This document shows, in pieces, positions 33,184-42,112 of a DNA stretch of 64,000 nucleotides. The position numbers and the translations under genes were made by a program. The stretch comes from Pelagimonas sp. (lineage in GTDB: Bacteria > Pseudomonadota > Alphaproteobacteria > Rhodobacterales > Rhodobacteraceae), in the NCBI GenBank assembly GCA_025210455.1, contig JAOARQ010000057.1:62001-126000 (forward strand). Reading direction: 5' to 3'. Every line of letters begins with the position of its first letter. The stretch's first letter is position 1. The notes beneath the pieces are model-generated. The model made no database searches. It was not told the DNA's origin and saw only the letters and a program-made list of their open reading frames with translations.

Positions 33184-34209
33184 TTGCCAAACGAAGACAC
33201 CCGCCCTCTCACCTTGCGTGATGTGTCCGAAGCCTCGGGCGTGTCGGAAATGACTGTCAGCCGCGTGCTGAGAAACAGGGGCGATGTCAGCCAGGCAACA
33301 CGGGAAAAAGTTCTGGAGGCGGCCAAAACGCTGGGATATGTGCCCAATAAGATCGCTGGCGCGCTGGCAAGTCAGCGGGTCAATCTGGTGGCCGTGATCA
33401 TCCCAAGCCTGCGTAATATGGTGTTCCCCGAAGTGATGTCGGGTATTTCCAAGGTGTTGGAAGAAACCGATCTTCAGCCTGTTGTGGGCGTCACGGATTA
33501 CCTGCCCGAAAAGGAAGAACAGGTTTTATACGAAATGCTGTCCTGGCGGCCCTCTGGGGTGATCATTGCCGGGCTTGAACACACCGATGCTGCCAAGGCG
33601 ATGCTGAAAGCCAGCGGCATTCCAGTGGTCGAAATCATGGACACCGATGGCACACCTATTGATTGTGCCGTGGGGATCAGCCACCGTCAGGCGGGGGCTG
33701 AGATGGCGCGCGCTATCCTGAAGCAGGGCTATCAGAATATCGGCTTTCTGGGCACCAAAATGCCGTTGGATCACCGGGCGCGTAAACGGTTCGAAGGCTT
33801 TACCCAGGGGCTTGCGAAGGAAGGCGTCGAAATTCTGGCGCAGGATTTCTATTCTGGCGGATCGGCCCTTGCCAAAGGCCGGGAAATGACGCGTGCGATG
33901 CTAGAGCGTGAGCCTGAGCTGGATTTCCTGTATTATTCCAATGATATGATCGCCGCCGGTGGGTTGCTGGAACTGCTGGATCAAGGGATTGATATTCCCG
34001 GGAAGGTTGGTCTTGCGGGCTTTAACGGGGTTGAGCTTCTGCAAGGGCTGCCACGCCAACTGGCCACAATGGATGCCTGCCGTACCGAAATCGGGATGCA
34101 GGCCGCGCAGATGATTGCGTCGCGGGTGGATACGCCCGAAGTGGAATTTGAAAGGGTCGTAGATCTGACCCCGACAATTTCCTTTGGCGATACGCTTAAG
34201 CGGCGCTGA
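33184..34209 (+). CDS. LacI-family transcriptional regulator (GntR-type)
   Basis: Repressor of 341 residues from the predicted start. The helix-turn-helix and hinge are clear (LRDVSEASGVSEMTVSRVLR, VLEAAKTLGYVPNKIAGALA), followed by a periplasmic-binding-like effector domain with VAVIIPSLRNMVFPEV and LAGFNGVEL. It resembles gluconate-type regulators. The start is debatable: an ATG at 33175 has AAGG directly touching it, whereas TTG 33184 has AAGGA at a normal 8-nt distance, so I favour TTG. No sugar genes are adjacent, so its target is unknown. Confidence 0.88.
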   Translation: MPNEDTRPLTLRDVSEASGVSEMTVSRVLRNRGDVSQATREKVLEAAKTLGYVPNKIAGALASQRVNLVAVIIPSLRNMVFPEVMSGISKVLEETDLQPVVGVTDYLPEKEEQVLYEMLSWRPSGVIIAGLEHTDAAKAMLKASGIPVVEIMDTDGTPIDCAVGISHRQAGAEMARAILKQGYQNIGFLGTKMPLDHRARKRFEGFTQGLAKEGVEILAQDFYSGGSALAKGREMTRAMLEREPELDFLYYSNDMIAAGGLLELLDQGIDIPGKVGLAGFNGVELLQGLPRQLATMDACRTEIGMQAAQMIASRVDTPEVEFERVVDLTPTISFGDTLKRR

Positions 34210-34229
34210 AATCTGGCAGGACCTGCGGA

Positions 34230-34997
34230 TTACTCTGCAGGTCTTATGAAGACCGGGCTATCAGGCTTTGAAAGCTCTGGCTGATATTGATAGCCGCCGG
34301 TGTCGAACTCAAGCACCCCTTGGGGATCGGTCAGGCGGCGCTGAATGATATAGCGCGCCATAGATCCTCGGGCCTTTTTCGCATAGAAGCTGACGATCTT
34401 TGGCCCGCCGGGTTTGTCTTCCATGAAGACAGGGGTGATCACGCGTGGGGCCAGGGCGCGGGTGTCAACGGCCCCAAAATATTCCTGACTTGCGCAATTT
34501 ACCACGACCTGAGTATCGATCTGTTGCGCCTGAGCATTCAGGGCTACGGAAATTTTGCTACCCCAGAACTCATAGAGGTTCTTGCCGCGCGGGTTTTTCA
34601 ACCGCGATCCCATTTCCAAACGGTAGGCCTGAATGTCGTCCAGAGGACGCAATATCCCATAAAGCCCTGACAGAATGCGCAGATGATCCTGAGCCCAGGC
34701 CATTTCATCTGCATCAAGCGATCCGGCCTCAAGCCCAGTGTAGGTGTCCCCGGCAAAGGCCAGGGCGGCAGGACGCAGATCTTCGGCGGTTGGCTGTTCG
34801 GTGAAGGCCTTGAACCGGTCGAAATTCAGGGTGGCCAGCGCGTCGCTCAGCTTCATCAGCTTTTGAATTTCAGCCACCGACAGCCCGCGCGCAGTCTGCG
34901 CCAATTCCGCGGCATCAGACAGAAAATCAGGCTGCGTTGTTTGAATTGTCTGCTCGGTCCAGTCCAGCTTTTTCGCTGGAGAAATCACCACCAACAT
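34230..34997 (-). CDS. yaaA: YaaA family peroxide stress protein
   Basis: Protein of 255 residues with the YaaA/DUF328 N-terminus MLVVISPAKKLDW and the conserved blocks YTGLEA, LRILSGLYGILRPLD and YRLEMGSRL. E. coli YaaA lowers free iron during hydrogen peroxide stress and binds DNA. The start at 34997 follows GGAGAG; upstream frame to 35024 is open but unsupported. The stop lies in the loop of a small hairpin (34220-34243, GACCTGC/GCAGGTC) shared with the convergent LacI-type gene. Confidence 0.92.
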   Translation of the reverse strand: MLVVISPAKKLDWTEQTIQTTQPDFLSDAAELAQTARGLSVAEIQKLMKLSDALATLNFDRFKAFTEQPTAEDLRPAALAFAGDTYTGLEAGSLDADEMAWAQDHLRILSGLYGILRPLDDIQAYRLEMGSRLKNPRGKNLYEFWGSKISVALNAQAQQIDTQVVVNCASQEYFGAVDTRALAPRVITPVFMEDKPGGPKIVSFYAKKARGSMARYIIQRRLTDPQGVLEFDTGGYQYQPELSKPDSPVFIRPAE

Positions 34998-35056
34998 AGG
35001 GCTCTCCGCATTGTTTGAGGTCAATATAAGCGGGAAATGTCAGCGTGCAATTGCGC

Positions 35057-37114
35057 TTAGGCCTCTGCGTTGCGGATCACGTCCAGAAAAGCGTTCCCAA
35101 AGCGTTCGATGCGCTTTTCGTCCAGCAGGCGCGACAGGCTATCAGGGCAATCGGGGCGTTTTTCTGCCAGTTTGGCCAGCTGTGATGCGGTGCAGGACAG
35201 GGGTTTTTCGGTGCCGTCTTCGCCGCGCGTCAGCTGGGCCTGCGCTTCCATCAAAGCATCATAAAGTCCGCCAGCGCCTTTTGCCGCCAGCTTGCGGCGG
35301 GCGGGATGCAATTCCTCAGAGTCACCTGTCAGAACAGAGAGGAACTCTGCGCCATAGCGTTCCAGTTTTTTCGCGCCCACTCCGTTGATCTGCGCCATCT
35401 GGTCCAGATTGCCGGGGCGGTTTTCTGCCATTTCGATCAGGGTGCGATCAGGGAAAATCACATAGGCTGGCACGCGGGCGTTTTCCGCCAGGGCGCGCCG
35501 TTTGGCCTTGAGCGCTGAAAGCATGGGCGCGTGTTCTTCGCTGACCAATGCCTTGACGGTTGGGCGGCGTTCAGAGGCCTTGGTGATGATATCGCGACGC
35601 AACTGAATGCTTTCCTGACCTTTCAGGATCGGTAGCGCGCGGTCTGTCATAACCAGTGCCCCATGGCGTTCCGCATCGGGGCGCATCAGGTCCAGCCCCA
35701 TCATTTGACGAAACACCGCCTGCCATTGGCCTTTGTTCAGATCCTTGCCTACACCAAAGGTGGGCAATTGATCATGATTGCGCAGCATCACTTTGTCGGT
35801 GCTTTTCCCCAGCAGGATGTCAATCAGATGGCCGGACCCATAGCTTTCCTGTGTCCGCAAGGCGGCTGAAAGGGCTTTGCGCACGGCTTCTGTGCCGTCA
35901 AACAGGTCTGGGGGCTGATCGCAGAGGTCACAATATCCGCAGGGTTTGGCCTCTTCTCCGAAATAACCCAGCAGCGCCTGACGCCGACAGCCCTGTGCTT
36001 CGGCAAGGCCCAGCAGGGCATTCAGGCGTCCATGGTCTGCCACACGGCGCTCTGGCGGGGCCAGCCCTTCGTCAATCTGGGCGCGGCGCAGGCGGATATC
36101 TTCAGGGCCATACAGTGTCATGGCTTCGGCGGGGGCACCATCGCGCCCGGCACGACCGATTTCCTGATAATAGGCTTCGATGCTTTTGGGCAGATCTGCA
36201 TGGGCGACCCAGCGAATATCGGGTTTATCGACGCCCATGCCAAATGCGACGGTGGCCACAACGATCAGCCCATCCTCAGTGGCAAAGCGTTCTTCCACAT
36301 GGCGCCGATCAGCCGCTTCCATGCCCCCGTGATAAAAGCAGGCGGTGTGGCCTTCGTCTTTCAGGGCCTTTGCAATGCCTTCGGTTTTGGCGCGTGTGCC
36401 ACAATAGACGATGCCGGACTGGCCCTTGCGTGCGGCGGCATAGCGCAAAATTTGCTGTCGAGGGCTGTCTTTGGGCTGAAATGCCAGATGGATATTGGGG
36501 CGATCAAACCCGCGTAAAAAGGTTTCCGGGGCAGAGTTATCAAACAGGCGCGCGACAATTTCGTCGCGGGTTTCCTGATCGGCTGTGGCTGTAAAGGCAG
36601 CCAGCGGGACATCCAGCGCGCGGCGCAATTCGCCGATGCGCAGGTAATCTGGGCGAAAATCATGCCCCCATTGGCTGACACAATGGGCTTCGTCCACGGC
36701 GATCAGCGAGACACCTGCCTGCATCAACATGCGCTGCGTATTGCTATTCGCCAGCCGCTCCGGCGCGAGATATAGCAGCTTGAGAGCGCCGGAATGCAGC
36801 ATATCCCAGACGGCATCGGTTTCTTCTTCGGTATTGCCGCTGGTCAGGGCCCCTGCCGCCACGCCCGCTTCGCGCAGGCCGCGCACTTGATCGCGCATCA
36901 GGGCGATCAAGGGTGAAATCACCACGGTGATCCCGTGGCGCATCAGGGCAGGAAGCTGAAAACAAAGCGACTTCCCGCCCCCGGTGGGCATAATCGCCAG
37001 AACATTGCGCCCTTCGGTCACCGAATTTACGATGTCTTCCTGCCCGGGACGAAAGGCATCATAGCCAAAAACGTCTTGCAACAGACTTTCGGCAGAGGTG
37101 CCTTGGATGGGCAT
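35057..37114 (-). CDS. recQ: ATP-dependent DNA helicase RecQ
   Basis: Superfamily 2 3'-5' helicase of 685 residues. Motif I is AIMPTGGGKSLCFQLPALM, motif II VDEAHCVSQWGHDFRPDY (DEAH), motif VI EIGRAGRDGAPAE. After the helicase core come the zinc-binding segment (GCRRQALLGYFGEEAKPCGY, CDLC), a winged helix and a C-terminal HRDC domain, so the full RecQ architecture is present. The start at 37114 is chosen for family length; the frame is open to 37159. It stands alone between yaaA and yggT. Confidence 0.95.
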   Translation of the reverse strand: MPIQGTSAESLLQDVFGYDAFRPGQEDIVNSVTEGRNVLAIMPTGGGKSLCFQLPALMRHGITVVISPLIALMRDQVRGLREAGVAAGALTSGNTEEETDAVWDMLHSGALKLLYLAPERLANSNTQRMLMQAGVSLIAVDEAHCVSQWGHDFRPDYLRIGELRRALDVPLAAFTATADQETRDEIVARLFDNSAPETFLRGFDRPNIHLAFQPKDSPRQQILRYAAARKGQSGIVYCGTRAKTEGIAKALKDEGHTACFYHGGMEAADRRHVEERFATEDGLIVVATVAFGMGVDKPDIRWVAHADLPKSIEAYYQEIGRAGRDGAPAEAMTLYGPEDIRLRRAQIDEGLAPPERRVADHGRLNALLGLAEAQGCRRQALLGYFGEEAKPCGYCDLCDQPPDLFDGTEAVRKALSAALRTQESYGSGHLIDILLGKSTDKVMLRNHDQLPTFGVGKDLNKGQWQAVFRQMMGLDLMRPDAERHGALVMTDRALPILKGQESIQLRRDIITKASERRPTVKALVSEEHAPMLSALKAKRRALAENARVPAYVIFPDRTLIEMAENRPGNLDQMAQINGVGAKKLERYGAEFLSVLTGDSEELHPARRKLAAKGAGGLYDALMEAQAQLTRGEDGTEKPLSCTASQLAKLAEKRPDCPDSLSRLLDEKRIERFGNAFLDVIRNAEA

Positions 37115-37197
37115 GGGGGCAATTGTCCTGTGGTTCGCGCTGAGACTGCACAATCCCACAGACCGAATCGGGGGACAAGCCCCGACAGGGCCCGACC

Positions 37198-37491
37198 TTA
37201 GAAGCCGTAGAAGAAGCCTGCGTTATTTTGCAGGACAATACGAATGATCATGATCCCGACCAGTGCCACCAATGGGGCCAGATCCAACCCACCCATGGGC
37301 GGCAAAACCTGACGGATCTTGCTGTAGGCTGGTTCCAGAACACGGTTGATCCCGTACCAGATCTGCCCGACCAGGGGTTGGCGAATGTTCAGTACCTGAA
37401 AGTTGATCAGCCAGCTCATGATGACATGCGCGATGATAAAGAACCACACGATGTCCAGAAGAAGCATCAAGATCTGAAAGAGCGACTGCAT
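37198..37491 (-). CDS. YggT family membrane protein
   Basis: Small membrane protein of 97 residues with two hydrophobic segments (LLLDIVWFFIIAHVIMSWLI and DLAPLVALVGIMIIRIVL), separated by the polar part with RVLEPAYSKIRQVLPPMGG, as in the YggT family. The family is linked to osmotic or division functions in some bacteria. ACGGAGA precedes the start; the frame extends to 37602 but over the divergent thioesterase promoter region. Confidence 0.88.
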   Translation of the reverse strand: MQSLFQILMLLLDIVWFFIIAHVIMSWLINFQVLNIRQPLVGQIWYGINRVLEPAYSKIRQVLPPMGGLDLAPLVALVGIMIIRIVLQNNAGFFYGF

Positions 37492-37619
37492 TCCAAGTCT
37501 CCGTTGGGGAAATCCTTGCACACACCTAAGCGTGAAACCCGTTAAGAACAAGTATTTCCGCCGCGTTTTGGTTGACCGTCGCTCTGCGCTGCAGCATGGC
37601 ACAGGAAAGGAGATCGCCG

Positions 37620-38165
37620 ATGTACCCGTTCTTTCGCCTGTTCAAAGATATATACCGTGCCAGCAGACAGCCGCGGCTGGGCCTGTTTGAAACCCATGTG
37701 TCCAACCATATTTGCATGCCCTGGGATCTGGATATCTGGATGGAGCTGAACAACGGGCGTACTCTGACGCTCTATGATCTTGGGCGCACGCCGCTGGCTG
37801 TGCGCACAGGCCTGTCAAAGGTGCTGCGTGAAAAACGCTGGGGGCTGACGGTGGCGGGATCGGTTGTGCGCTATCGCAGGCGGGTGCGTATGTTTGACAA
37901 GGTCACGATCTATTCGCGCGTTCTGGGCTGGGATCATCGCTTTGTTTATCTGGATCAAAGCATGTGGAACACGCGCGGTGATTGCACCAGCCATGCGGTC
38001 TATCGCACGGCTGTGACTGACAAAAACGGGATCGTTGTGCCAGATCGCATTGTCGAAGCAATGAATCTTGAGGGCGAAACATCGCCCGAACTGCCAGATT
38101 GGGTGCGTGACTGGATCCAAGCCGAGGATCAACGCCCCTGGCCGCCTGAAATTCAGGTGGATTAA
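37620..38165 (+). CDS. Acyl-CoA thioesterase (4HBT, hotdog fold)
   Basis: Hotdog-fold protein of 181 residues. The segment HVSNHICMPWDLDIWMELNN matches the catalytic region of the YbgC/FcbC-like 4-hydroxybenzoyl-CoA thioesterase group in which an Asp and a nearby Asn are typical. KAAGGAG-type ribosome site (AAAGGAGATCGCCG) sits at 37606-37619, which fixes the start at 37620. Its stop is one base before the irr stop on the other strand, so the genes converge. Substrate unknown. Confidence 0.85.
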   Translation: MYPFFRLFKDIYRASRQPRLGLFETHVSNHICMPWDLDIWMELNNGRTLTLYDLGRTPLAVRTGLSKVLREKRWGLTVAGSVVRYRRRVRMFDKVTIYSRVLGWDHRFVYLDQSMWNTRGDCTSHAVYRTAVTDKNGIVVPDRIVEAMNLEGETSPELPDWVRDWIQAEDQRPWPPEIQVD

Positions 38166-38166
38166 A

Positions 38167-38586
38167 TTAACCCTGCTTCGGGCGCAGGCGGATCACCACA
38201 TCAACCGAGGCAATTTCAGCCCCTTCAGGGGGTGTTGGTAGTTTGGAAATCACCAGTTCATCCATGGGGGCATCGGTCAGGTAATCGCGATCTTCCCAGA
38301 AGAAATGCGGGTGCTCGTGGGTGTTGGTGTCAAAATAGCTTTTGGCGCCATCCACTGTCACTTCCTGCATCAGACCCGCATCACAGAATGCCTTGAGCGT
38401 GTTGTAAACCGTTGCAAGGGAAACCTGTTCGCCCGATTCCTTGGCTGCTGCAAACAGGCTTTCGGCGGTGACATGGCGGTTTTTGCCGTCCCCGATCAAA
38501 AGCGCCGCCAAAGCAATACGCTGGCGCGTTGGGCGCAGGTCACTGTTGCCCAGCCAGGCTTTGCCGCGTTCGGTGGCTTCTGTCAT
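38167..38586 (-). CDS. irr: Fur-family iron response regulator Irr
   Basis: Fur-superfamily regulator of 139 residues. LRPTRQRIALAALL and SLATVYNTLKAFCDAGLMQE form the winged-helix DNA-binding part; THEHPHFFWEDRDYL is the His-rich metal or heme-linked region of Irr. Alphaproteobacterial Irr represses or activates heme and iron genes and is destabilised or inactivated by heme. It is divergent from fabA, the neighbourhood seen in many Rhodobacteraceae. The heme import locus 6-15 kb away is a plausible target. Confidence 0.85.
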   Translation of the reverse strand: MTEATERGKAWLGNSDLRPTRQRIALAALLIGDGKNRHVTAESLFAAAKESGEQVSLATVYNTLKAFCDAGLMQEVTVDGAKSYFDTNTHEHPHFFWEDRDYLTDAPMDELVISKLPTPPEGAEIASVDVVIRLRPKQG

Positions 38587-38781
38587 TGTGGCTCCGTGCG
38601 AATGCTATGCTTTGGTCCGTTCTTCAAGGTTATATACAGTTTCACAGGGGGGTACTTCAATGGATTTCCTCTGGACGCGGTCATGGGGCGCAGATTCGCG
38701 CTGCCCTTGCGCCTGTGCAATAGGCAGTGATACATGGTTCGAACGACACGAATTCACTGTTATCAAGAGGGGCAGGGCTGC

Positions 38782-39291
38782 ATGTCCGATTATCCGACCA
38801 GCTTCGGCAAAGAAGACCTACTGAAATGCGCGCGTGGCGAATTGTTTGGCCCGGGCAATGCCCAGCTACCTGCGCCGCCGATGCTGATGATGGATCGCAT
38901 CACCGAGATTTCAGGTGATGGTGGCGCCCATGGCAAAGGTCACGTGCTGGCCGAATTCGATATTACCCCGGATCTTTGGTTTTTCGACTGCCACTTTCCC
39001 GGTAACCCGATCATGCCCGGCTGTCTGGGGCTGGATGGGCTGTGGCAGCTGACCGGTTTCAACCTGGGCTGGCGTGGCTGGCAGGGGCGTGGCTATGCGT
39101 TGGGCGTGGGCGAAGTCAAACTGACCGGTATGGTGCGTCCTGATCGTAAGATGCTGACATACAAGATTGATTTTACCAAAGCGATCCAGACCCGCCGTCT
39201 GACCATGGGTGTTGCCGATGGGATCGTCGAAGCTGACGGTGAAGTGATCTATCAGGTCAAAGACATGAAAGTCGCGCTGAGCGAAAGCTAA
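38782..39291 (+). CDS. fabA: Bifunctional 3-hydroxydecanoyl-ACP dehydratase/isomerase
   Basis: FabA of 169 residues. The catalytic His is in [20 protein letters not shown], the usual FabA signature; it dehydrates 3-hydroxydecanoyl-ACP and isomerises the product to start unsaturated fatty acid synthesis. The start at 38782 follows GAGGGGCAGGG and gives the family length; the open frame begins at 38734. It is divergent from irr and followed by a small membrane protein and fabB. Confidence 0.95.
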   Translation: MSDYPTSFGKEDLLKCARGELFGPGNAQLPAPPMLMMDRITEISGDGGAHGKGHVLAEFDITPDLWFFDCHFPGNPIMPGCLGLDGLWQLTGFNLGWRGWQGRGYALGVGEVKLTGMVRPDRKMLTYKIDFTKAIQTRRLTMGVADGIVEADGEVIYQVKDMKVALSES

Positions 39292-39340
39292 GGCCAATTG
39301 CCTGCCCCTTGCTGGGCGGGCATGAACACAGGGCAGAGTG

Positions 39341-39580
39341 ATGGATGTCACCGAATGCGTGAATGCAGCCTTTCCTCTGCCTGCATTCCTTTTCTCAGCT
39401 GGGGCAATTTCCGTTGCGCTTTACCTTAAGCACAAGCATCAGCTGAGCTATGTTCAGACCTTTATGGCAATGGTCGGGGCAAGACGCGTCAAACATGACC
39501 GGGTGTCCTCTGTGATGATTTTGCTGACCCTGATCGTTCCTTTGGTGCTTTGGGTTCAGCTGGGCGCGCGCTGTTCCTGA
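39341..39580 (+). CDS. Small membrane protein, 79 residues
   Basis: Unrecognised. Two hydrophobic segments (FPLPAFLFSAGAISVALYL and VSSVMILLTLIVPLVLWVQL) flank a basic loop with HKHQLSYVQTFMAMVGARRV. It lies between fabA and fabB on the same strand. An in-frame GTG at 39338 is an alternative start. Its length, hydrophobic pattern and position make a real gene plausible; function unknown. Confidence 0.5.
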   Translation: MDVTECVNAAFPLPAFLFSAGAISVALYLKHKHQLSYVQTFMAMVGARRVKHDRVSSVMILLTLIVPLVLWVQLGARCS

Positions 39581-39697
39581 CGCGCTATCAGTTTCTTAAC
39601 TCTCTTTAATCAGTGTTTACTGCACCGTCCGGCAAGGGCGCTTGTTCCCGCAGGCCTGCTGGCGTAGATAGGCACTAATTTACTGAAGGGAGACCAC

Positions 39698-40927
39698 ATG
39701 CGTCGTGTCGTCGTCACTGGTCTGGGCGTTGTGTCCAGCATCGGCAATAATGCACAAGAGGTTCTGGCCTCTTTGAAGGCTGGAAAATCCGGCATCACCG
39801 CCAATGAGGCGATGAAAGAGCATGGCTTTCGCAGCCAGATCGCAGGCGACATCAAGCTGAACGTCGCGGATCACGTCGACAAGCGCACACTGCGGTTCAT
39901 GGGGCCTGGGGCGGCATATGCCTATATCGCGATGCAGCAGGCCATTGAAGATTCCGGTCTGGAAGAATCTGACGTGGTGAACCCGCGCACGGGCCTTGTG
40001 GCGGGTTCGGGTGGCCCTTCAACCAGCGCGATGCTGACGGCACATCAGACCGTGCTGAAAACCGGCGCAACCAAGCGGATCGGCCCTTTTGCAGTTCCCA
40101 AAGCTATGTGTTCGACGGTTTCGGCGAACCTGGCGACGGCCTATAAAATCAAAGGGATCAACTATTCGATCACCTCGGCCTGTTCGACGTCGCTGCATTG
40201 CATTGGCAATGCCGCAGAACAGATCATGATGGGCAAGCAGGATGTGATGTTTGCCGGTGGTGGTGAAGAACTGGACTGGACCCTGTCCTGCCTGTTTGAT
40301 GCCATGGGCGCGATGTCTTCGAAATATAACGACACCCCCGAACGTGCGAGCCGTGCCTTTGATGCTGACCGCGATGGCTTTGTCATTGGCGGCGGCGGCG
40401 GGATTGTGGTTCTGGAGGATCTGGAACACGCAAAGGCACGCGGTGCCAAGATCTATGCCGAGGGCACCGGTTATGGTGCGACATCAGATGGCGCTGATAT
40501 GGTAGCCCCATCCGGTGAAGGCGGTGAACGTGCCATGCTTCTGGCGCTAAGCACCCTGCCAGAAGGGCGCAAAGTCAGCTATATCAATGCACATGGCACC
40601 TCAACCCCGGTTGGGGATGTCGGGGAAATCGAAGCGGTACGCCGCGTCTTTGGGGAAGGCAGCACGCCGCTGGTGTCATCAACCAAGTCGATGACCGGGC
40701 ATTCGCAGGGCGCCACCGGCGCGCAAGAGGCGATCTATTGCCTGCTGGCGCTGGAACATGATTTCATTATCCCATCCATCAATGTTGAAAATCTGGATCC
40801 GGCACTGAAGCCAGAAGAGATCGCTACGGCACTGGTTGAAAACGCGGGCCTCGATAGTGTCATGACCAACTCGTTCGGGTTTGGTGGCACCAATGGCTCA
40901 ATGGTAATGTCGAAATATCGCGACTGA
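39698..40927 (+). CDS. fabB: Beta-ketoacyl-ACP synthase I
   Basis: Condensing enzyme of 409 residues. The catalytic Cys is in [16 protein letters not shown], the two His in [12 protein letters not shown] and [12 protein letters not shown]. It elongates unsaturated intermediates made by FabA. GAAGGGAGACCAC precedes the ATG. It ends in a strong terminator. fabI, often next in related genomes, is not present here. Confidence 0.95.
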   Translation: MRRVVVTGLGVVSSIGNNAQEVLASLKAGKSGITANEAMKEHGFRSQIAGDIKLNVADHVDKRTLRFMGPGAAYAYIAMQQAIEDSGLEESDVVNPRTGLVAGSGGPSTSAMLTAHQTVLKTGATKRIGPFAVPKAMCSTVSANLATAYKIKGINYSITSACSTSLHCIGNAAEQIMMGKQDVMFAGGGEELDWTLSCLFDAMGAMSSKYNDTPERASRAFDADRDGFVIGGGGGIVVLEDLEHAKARGAKIYAEGTGYGATSDGADMVAPSGEGGERAMLLALSTLPEGRKVSYINAHGTSTPVGDVGEIEAVRRVFGEGSTPLVSSTKSMTGHSQGATGAQEAIYCLLALEHDFIIPSINVENLDPALKPEEIATALVENAGLDSVMTNSFGFGGTNGSMVMSKYRD

Positions 40928-40948
40928 TCACTGATCAGCCCGATCAAA

Positions 40949-40976
40949 AGCCCCGCTGCCAGTGGGGCTTTTTTTG
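40949..40976 (+). terminator. Rho-independent terminator of fabB
   Basis: AGCCCC (40949-40954) pairs with GGGGCT (40964-40969) and is followed by seven T's, 22 bp past the fabB stop. Confidence 0.88.
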
Positions 40977-41036
40977 TGGCAGGGCGCTGCGTTTCCGGCA
41001 ATCATGCCCGCAGATTTTGTGGATAGGGTTTGAAGG

Positions 41037-41366
41037 ATGAAACAGATTTTCGGTTTGATTGTGGCTGGGGCCTTGGCAGGATGTGTTGCACCCCAGGCTG
41101 ACGAGGTGCCGCGCCGTACCGGCGATGGCGTAGCGAAAAAACTGCAGCCTGGTAGCTCAAAAGAGGTGGTGGATGTGGCGTTGGGACTGGACGCTGGTTT
41201 TGAGCGCAACCCCGAAGATTGGGATCAATCCTGCGCCAGCTATAACTATGGGTCAGAGGCGTCACCCAAATACGTTCATGCGCTGTTTCGCAACGGGGTG
41301 TTGACGCGGGCCACGGATGGGCATCTTGTGCTGTGTCACTTTGGTGAGGTCGCTCCGGGTACGTAA
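41037..41366 (+). CDS. Small lipoprotein
   Basis: Protein of 109 residues with a lipoprotein signal: MKQIFGLIVAGALAGC, with lipobox LAGC at residues 13-16. The mature part has a second and third Cys (SCASYNYG, LCHFGEV). I do not recognise the family. ATAGGG lies about 8 nt before the ATG; GAAGG touches the start and is probably not the site. Confidence 0.65.
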   Translation: MKQIFGLIVAGALAGCVAPQADEVPRRTGDGVAKKLQPGSSKEVVDVALGLDAGFERNPEDWDQSCASYNYGSEASPKYVHALFRNGVLTRATDGHLVLCHFGEVAPGT

Positions 41367-41413
41367 GCCAGGTTGGCCGTAATTGCGCCGTAAAGATATG
41401 GTTAAGGTGGCGC

Positions 41414-41695
41414 ATGAGACCAGAAAATGCCCTGAAAGCCTCAATCATGGGTGAGGCACCGGCCCCTGCGCCCGCGCAGCCCAGACGGCAAAAGCCGCGG
41501 CGCAAGCCGTTTAACTTCACGGCCTATTTTCTCAAACGAATCGTGTTTCTTGCGGTGAGTGTGATCGGGATGCGCATGTTTATGGCTTCGCCTATGGGGC
41601 AGGAACTGATGGTTCAGGCCCAGGCCAAGGTGCTGGAAATCGTCACTGCCGAAATGCAGGCCCGTGCGCAGGCCGGGAAGAAAGTCAGCCCATAA
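41414..41695 (+). CDS. Small hypothetical protein with one membrane segment
   Basis: Protein of 93 residues: Pro/Arg/Lys-rich N-terminus (APAPAQPRRQKPRRKPFNF), one hydrophobic segment (IVFLAVSVIGMRMFMA), and a helical C-terminus (QAQAKVLEIVTAEMQARAQA). Function unknown. Its last 11 bp overlap the end of the convergent ferredoxin gene. Confidence 0.5.
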   Translation: MRPENALKASIMGEAPAPAPAQPRRQKPRRKPFNFTAYFLKRIVFLAVSVIGMRMFMASPMGQELMVQAQAKVLEIVTAEMQARAQAGKKVSP

Positions 41696-41996
41696 CCAGT
41701 ATGCGCGCGCCCTCAAACGCGGGGTCGATGGTGACCTGGCAGGATAGGCGTGAATCCGGTTTAACACCCTTGGCAAAAAGCAGCATATCGGTTTCCGCAG
41801 CGCTGGCGGTGTTATGCGTGTCATACCGCAGGTTATAGAGCCGCACATGACAGGTGGCGCAGGCGCATTGACCACCGCAACTTGCCCTTATGCCGGGGAC
41901 GGAATGCTTTAATGCCACCTGCATAAGATTGCTGCCGCTGGCAACATCGACAGGCGTTTCCCTGCCATCGGGGCTGACAAATACAAACGCAGGCAT
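41685..41996 (-). CDS. [2Fe-2S] ferredoxin, ISC-type
   Basis: Electron carrier of 103 residues. Four cysteines for the cluster are visible: CGGQCACATC supplies the first group with three usable Cys, and LSCQVTID supplies the last. The pattern fits adrenodoxin or ISC-type ferredoxins. Starts at 42014 and 42038 are also possible; I chose 41996 because MPAFVFVSPDG is the usual beginning of the fold. No strong ribosome site marks the start. Convergent overlap with the small membrane-segment gene. Confidence 0.85.
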   Translation of the reverse strand: MPAFVFVSPDGRETPVDVASGSNLMQVALKHSVPGIRASCGGQCACATCHVRLYNLRYDTHNTASAAETDMLLFAKGVKPDSRLSCQVTIDPAFEGARILVMG

Positions 41997-42112
41997 CGGC
42001 TTTTGAAAATCCATTTCGCAGATATATGCAAATATCATGCACCTGCGGGATTAAATGGCCGTAAATTAAAAAATTGGCTCGTGGCAAATATATGTCTAAT
42101 GCGAATTGAGTG

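Noticed and set aside
36032-36517. 161-codon plus-strand frame within recQ
   Set aside because: Antisense to the RecQ helicase core and without homology or start signals.
38587-38781. Irr box (ICE) between irr and fabA
   Set aside because: I looked for an inverted repeat of the ICE type and found no convincing match.
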